Positions 32,051-34,765 of a stretch of DNA of 34,765 nucleotides are shown here, piece by piece. Numbering within the stretch: position 1 is the first letter of the stretch; each line of letters opens with the position of its first letter. The notes under the pieces are model-generated. The model worked only from the letters and a program-made list of their open reading frames with translations. It was not told where the DNA came from and ran no database searches. The position numbers were made by a program, and so were the translations under genes. Origin of the DNA: Planctomycetota bacterium (GTDB lineage: Bacteria; Planctomycetota; UBA1135; GCA-002686595); assembly GCA_029259675.1 (NCBI GenBank), contig JAJDES010000318.1, positions 1 through 34,765 on the forward strand, given 5' to 3'.

Positions 32051-34405
32051 CTACTCAAAAAATGAGTCGGTCCAGACGGGAAAAGCAGGGCTGCTGAGGA
32101 ATATTTGCCCCAAGGGATCTACATGCAAGGCTTGCAGCAAGAATCCCTGTTGATCGATTTCCGGCCCGAGGTCTCCGAATTGAATGGGGATCGACTTGGT
32201 TCCGGAGGCGGGCAATTGTCCCAAGGAGACAAAGCCCAGAGGTGGGTTCGTGTGCAGTGCGCCCCGGAAGTCCAAGATCGGGAGGGTTCCGATACCGGTG
32301 GAGACTCCTAGAAAGACCAAGTCAAAGGCTTCACCGATTGATTGAAGTTGTGCCGTAGCGTTTTCGGAGATGGGCTGGCTGGGCGCAATGAATTGACGGG
32401 CAGAGCCCGAAAGCAAGTTGGTGCTCACGTTGCTTCCAGGGGCTTCCAAGGCGTCTGGGAATCCTGAATCTTGCAGCCAGATATCCATGTTGCCGATCAG
32501 CAGCAAGTCTTCGTCGAAGCCATGGGCGCTGCTGCCGCTGAGCAAGAGAAAGCTGTCCTTGAGGCGCATCGCGGCCTTACCAGCGGGTGTCCCGGTCAAT
32601 GAGTTGCCCGAAGTGCCGCCCAGGATGACCGAGTCATAAACGGACATCGAAGTGTTTGTGCCCAAGAGGGCCACGCTGGAGGGGTCGCTGTTGCCCGTGC
32701 TGCCCCCTTCAATGTACGAGCGAGAAATGATGATCGAATCGCAATTGGTGGCGTGCAACCCGATGTTGGCGAGCAGGGAGATGTTCGCGGCCAATCCGAC
32801 GTCATCGCCGACGATGCGGCAGCCTTCGATCAAAACCGTTCCCGCGCAGTTCTCCAGCTTCAAAGGGGGGGCTGTCACACTGCTTTGGGTGAACTCGGGA
32901 AACTCCAGGCGCAAATTTTTGAGGATGACCATCCCGTTCGCCGGCAAATTGCGAACAACAAGGGGCCCGGCAGGCGGATCATCGAGTTTGCCGATAAGGG
33001 TGAGCGACTTGCCGTCGATCGTGGAGGATTCAAAGCCGTCAACCAAAACGGCGTCACCATCGTTCGCACAGTCAATTGCGTCTTGAAGCGTGGGGAAGCC
33101 GATCGAGGGCGTAGTCAGCAAGCGATTCGCTTTGGTCGGCTCAAGGGGCTCATTGACGTCTGCCCAAAGTACTTGCGTGGGATTGGAAAGTCGGATCTCG
33201 ATGCCGTTGTCGAATTCGGCTTGAAAATAGGAGGCGGCAAAATCGACTCCCGAACCAAGCTCGGCCATGCTGATCGACACGGACAACTCTCCACTTGCCG
33301 GCAAAGGACCGTGCAGAGTGGAGTCGATTGAGGGTCCCACGAATTGCACGCCCTTGGAAATTGAATCGGGTGTGCTGCTCGCTGCAGAAGAGACGTGGAG
33401 GCTAACCATGTCGCCAGGTTCCCCGCGCAGGAGAAGTTCGGCCACAGCTTGTTCCTCGAAGTATCCCGAGGCATGAATCTCATGGGCGGGGACGTCGAGC
33501 GTGACCCATTCGGTGCCGCTAAACAAAATCGGCCTACCGTTTGCGGTTGGATCGGAGCCTAGGCCTCCCGCCAATTGGGTGTTGCGCTGCCAGAGAACGG
33601 TATTCGAGCTCGTTTCGGTAACGACAGCGCCGTTTCCGCCGGAGCCGTAGGTGCAACCGGATTGGTCGCAATTGCTCGTGAACAGAGCATTGCCACCGGT
33701 AACCGTGCAGCTATCCAAGAACAAGAATCCGTCGTTGAATTCCAATCCATTGGCGCCTTTGCTCAATAGGAATCCGGTGAATTGGCTGGGGTCTTCGCCG
33801 CCGGTGACACTGCAGTTGTAGAGATAAGTGTTCGAGAATTTTGCGAGCAGGCCCGGTTGAGGATTGTCGTCGGCGGCAATGGCCTGCCCCTCGGATCCGT
33901 TCAATTCACAATTGGAAAATGTGACGTCGCCGCTGTTCAAGATAAAGGCAGCCGGAGTTGACGGTGCCTTGGGATCGCCGATGAATGGGAGTTGGGTTCC
34001 TTCAATGCGGCAATTGACGACAAGGACGGAGCCCGCGCAGTTTTTTATCGATAGGGGAGGGTTTCCATTGCCATTGTTGAGCAGATTCAAGCCGTGCAAG
34101 ACAACGCTTTGATCGGTCGCAAGGTTTTCAATTAGGACATTGTGCAATTCGGCGGGTGCATCGGCCGTGACAATCAATGACTTGCCCGAAATGACAGCAC
34201 CGCCCGTGCCCGAAGTGACAACGATGGCATCGCCGTCTTGGGCCAAATCTACGGCGTCTTGAAAGGAGATGTAGGGCTCACAGGTTGCGACTCCGGTGCG
34301 AAGCAATTTTGGGTTCTCGTCCGCGCTTGGGTTGCTCGGAGAGACGGCCACAAGCAGCAGAAGTGCCCACGACGCTTGAAATTTCCAAGTTGCTCTTGAG
34401 GTCAT
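32051..34405 (-). CDS. Secreted parallel beta-helix protein with two-part duplication
   Basis: A 784-residue protein with a signal peptide (ATWKFQASWALLLLVAVS). AAAGG lies about seven bases upstream of the ATG at 34405; the TTG/ATG candidates further up add a short tail without support. The chain is duplicated: each half opens with a beta-helix start (PYISFQDAVDLAQDGDAIVV and FPTLQDAIDCANDGDAVLV), runs through short LSIKNCAG/LKLENCAG and NCRIEG/GCRIVG coils, and ends in a roughly 100-residue beta module containing LPASG and LSN/LSS patterns. Cys occurs in N-C-x coils and may be stacked along the helix. The fold is typical of carbohydrate-binding or lyase-type secreted proteins, but no catalytic motif was identified. 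It is convergent with the FG-GAP-like gene. Confidence 0.82.
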   Translation of the reverse strand: MTSRATWKFQASWALLLLVAVSPSNPSADENPKLLRTGVATCEPYISFQDAVDLAQDGDAIVVTSGTGGAVISGKSLIVTADAPAELHNVLIENLATDQSVVLHGLNLLNNGNGNPPLSIKNCAGSVLVVNCRIEGTQLPFIGDPKAPSTPAAFILNSGDVTFSNCELNGSEGQAIAADDNPQPGLLAKFSNTYLYNCSVTGGEDPSQFTGFLLSKGANGLEFNDGFLFLDSCTVTGGNALFTSNCDQSGCTYGSGGNGAVVTETSSNTVLWQRNTQLAGGLGSDPTANGRPILFSGTEWVTLDVPAHEIHASGYFEEQAVAELLLRGEPGDMVSLHVSSAASSTPDSISKGVQFVGPSIDSTLHGPLPASGELSVSISMAELGSGVDFAASYFQAEFDNGIEIRLSNPTQVLWADVNEPLEPTKANRLLTTPSIGFPTLQDAIDCANDGDAVLVDGFESSTIDGKSLTLIGKLDDPPAGPLVVRNLPANGMVILKNLRLEFPEFTQSSVTAPPLKLENCAGTVLIEGCRIVGDDVGLAANISLLANIGLHATNCDSIIISRSYIEGGSTGNSDPSSVALLGTNTSMSVYDSVILGGTSGNSLTGTPAGKAAMRLKDSFLLLSGSSAHGFDEDLLLIGNMDIWLQDSGFPDALEAPGSNVSTNLLSGSARQFIAPSQPISENATAQLQSIGEAFDLVFLGVSTGIGTLPILDFRGALHTNPPLGFVSLGQLPASGTKSIPIQFGDLGPEIDQQGFLLQALHVDPLGQIFLSSPAFPVWTDSFFE

Positions 34406-34765
34406 GGCGAGCCTTTCGAATGTGAACATGGCGCCTTCATCGTTGTTGCTCCACGCGACAGCAAGCCCGTGGATAGCTCGATCCTAGGGCATTTGGGCTT
34501 TACAGGGGGAGGCTTTATGGAGAGTGCTAAATGGGGCCGCATGAGGGATGCTTGGGCCTTGGGCTTGCCGGTTGCTGAGGCGGGAGCTTCGCTGGACGAC
34601 TGCTGGGTCGCCATGGATTCAGCGCAGCAATCCAATGGGGATCTCTGGTTCCCCGGCATGGCGAATCCAAAGCAGCGGGGCCGCGCAGCAAAAGGCGGCG
34701 CGGCCCCGCGTTGGTTAGTCACACGGCAGCGAATGAGCGGAGAGGACGTTGGGTTTTGGCGCAGG
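34406..34765. other. Right-edge intergenic region
   Basis: 360 bases upstream of the beta-helix gene, up to the window edge. It holds a strong hairpin at 34675-34709 and no supported gene. Long minus-strand frames through it carry no family features. Confidence 0.45.
34675..34709. terminator. Strong 12-bp GC hairpin near the right edge
   Basis: GCGGGGCCGCGC (34675-34686) and GCGCGGCCCCGC (34698-34709) form a perfect 12-bp stem around an 11-base loop. No T-run follows on either strand. It probably ends transcription of a gene outside the window or serves as a stabilising element. Confidence 0.45.

Noticed and set aside
32051..34405. LPASG motifs as sortase signals
   Set aside because: Both are internal within beta strands, with no following hydrophobic segment or basic tail, and no sortase gene is seen.

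Overview
The window reads as a chromosomal segment of a GC-rich, free-living heterotrophic bacterium. The best guess is a planctomycete. Evidence for this is the two large secreted proteins at the right end (a seven-repeat FG-GAP-like propeller and a beta-helix protein) sharing a C-terminal beta module that I associate with marine Planctomycetota, a secreted HEAT-repeat protein with a Trp-rich tail, weak use of Shine-Dalgarno sites, and several small membrane or zinc-ribbon proteins of unknown function. No rRNA, tRNA, phage, transposon or CRISPR signal was seen. The taxonomic call is inference from sequence style, not a database match.

Layout. 120-2962 (+): a three-gene acyl-CoA cluster (enoyl-CoA hydratase, MDR quinone-oxidoreductase-like protein without zinc ligands, 3-hydroxyacyl-CoA dehydrogenase). 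3085-4700 (+): two unknown single-pass membrane proteins, the second with an acidic and a Gly/Arg-rich disordered stretch. 4736-4795: a 12-bp minisatellite between convergent genes. 4794-11487 (-): an ABC-2 exporter pair whose genes run directly into glcD-glcE-glcF (glycolate oxidase), with overlapping stops and starts throughout. 11614-15304 (-): ROK sugar kinase, a GT5 glycogen-synthase homologue that has lost most catalytic residues, and an M48 lipoprotein protease. 16003-17538 (+): gpmI.

17833-23663 (-): a complete housekeeping iron-sulfur cluster in the order iscR-iscS-iscU-iscA-hscB-hscA, without ferredoxin (fdx). HscB carries an N-terminal four-cysteine zinc-finger-like segment like that of eukaryotic HSC20. 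The leader upstream of iscR holds an operator-like palindrome and, only about 35 bases before the start codon, a good intrinsic terminator, which suggests attenuation or a small RNA. 24127-28126: zinc-ribbon protein, YbgC-type thioesterase, an internally duplicated membrane protein, a small two-helix membrane protein, DprA and a DUF309 protein. 28181-34405: HEAT-repeat, FG-GAP-like and beta-helix secreted proteins.

Functionally the window combines central carbon metabolism (beta-oxidation steps, glycolate oxidation, glucose phosphorylation, glycolysis) with iron-sulfur assembly, which would serve the Fe-S subunit GlcF among others, DNA uptake/processing (DprA), and cell-surface or secreted structural proteins. 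The observations most worth following are the degenerate GlgA, the terminator-bearing iscR leader, the eukaryote-like HscB, the shared C-terminal module of the secreted proteins, and the translational coupling of an ABC exporter to glcDEF.
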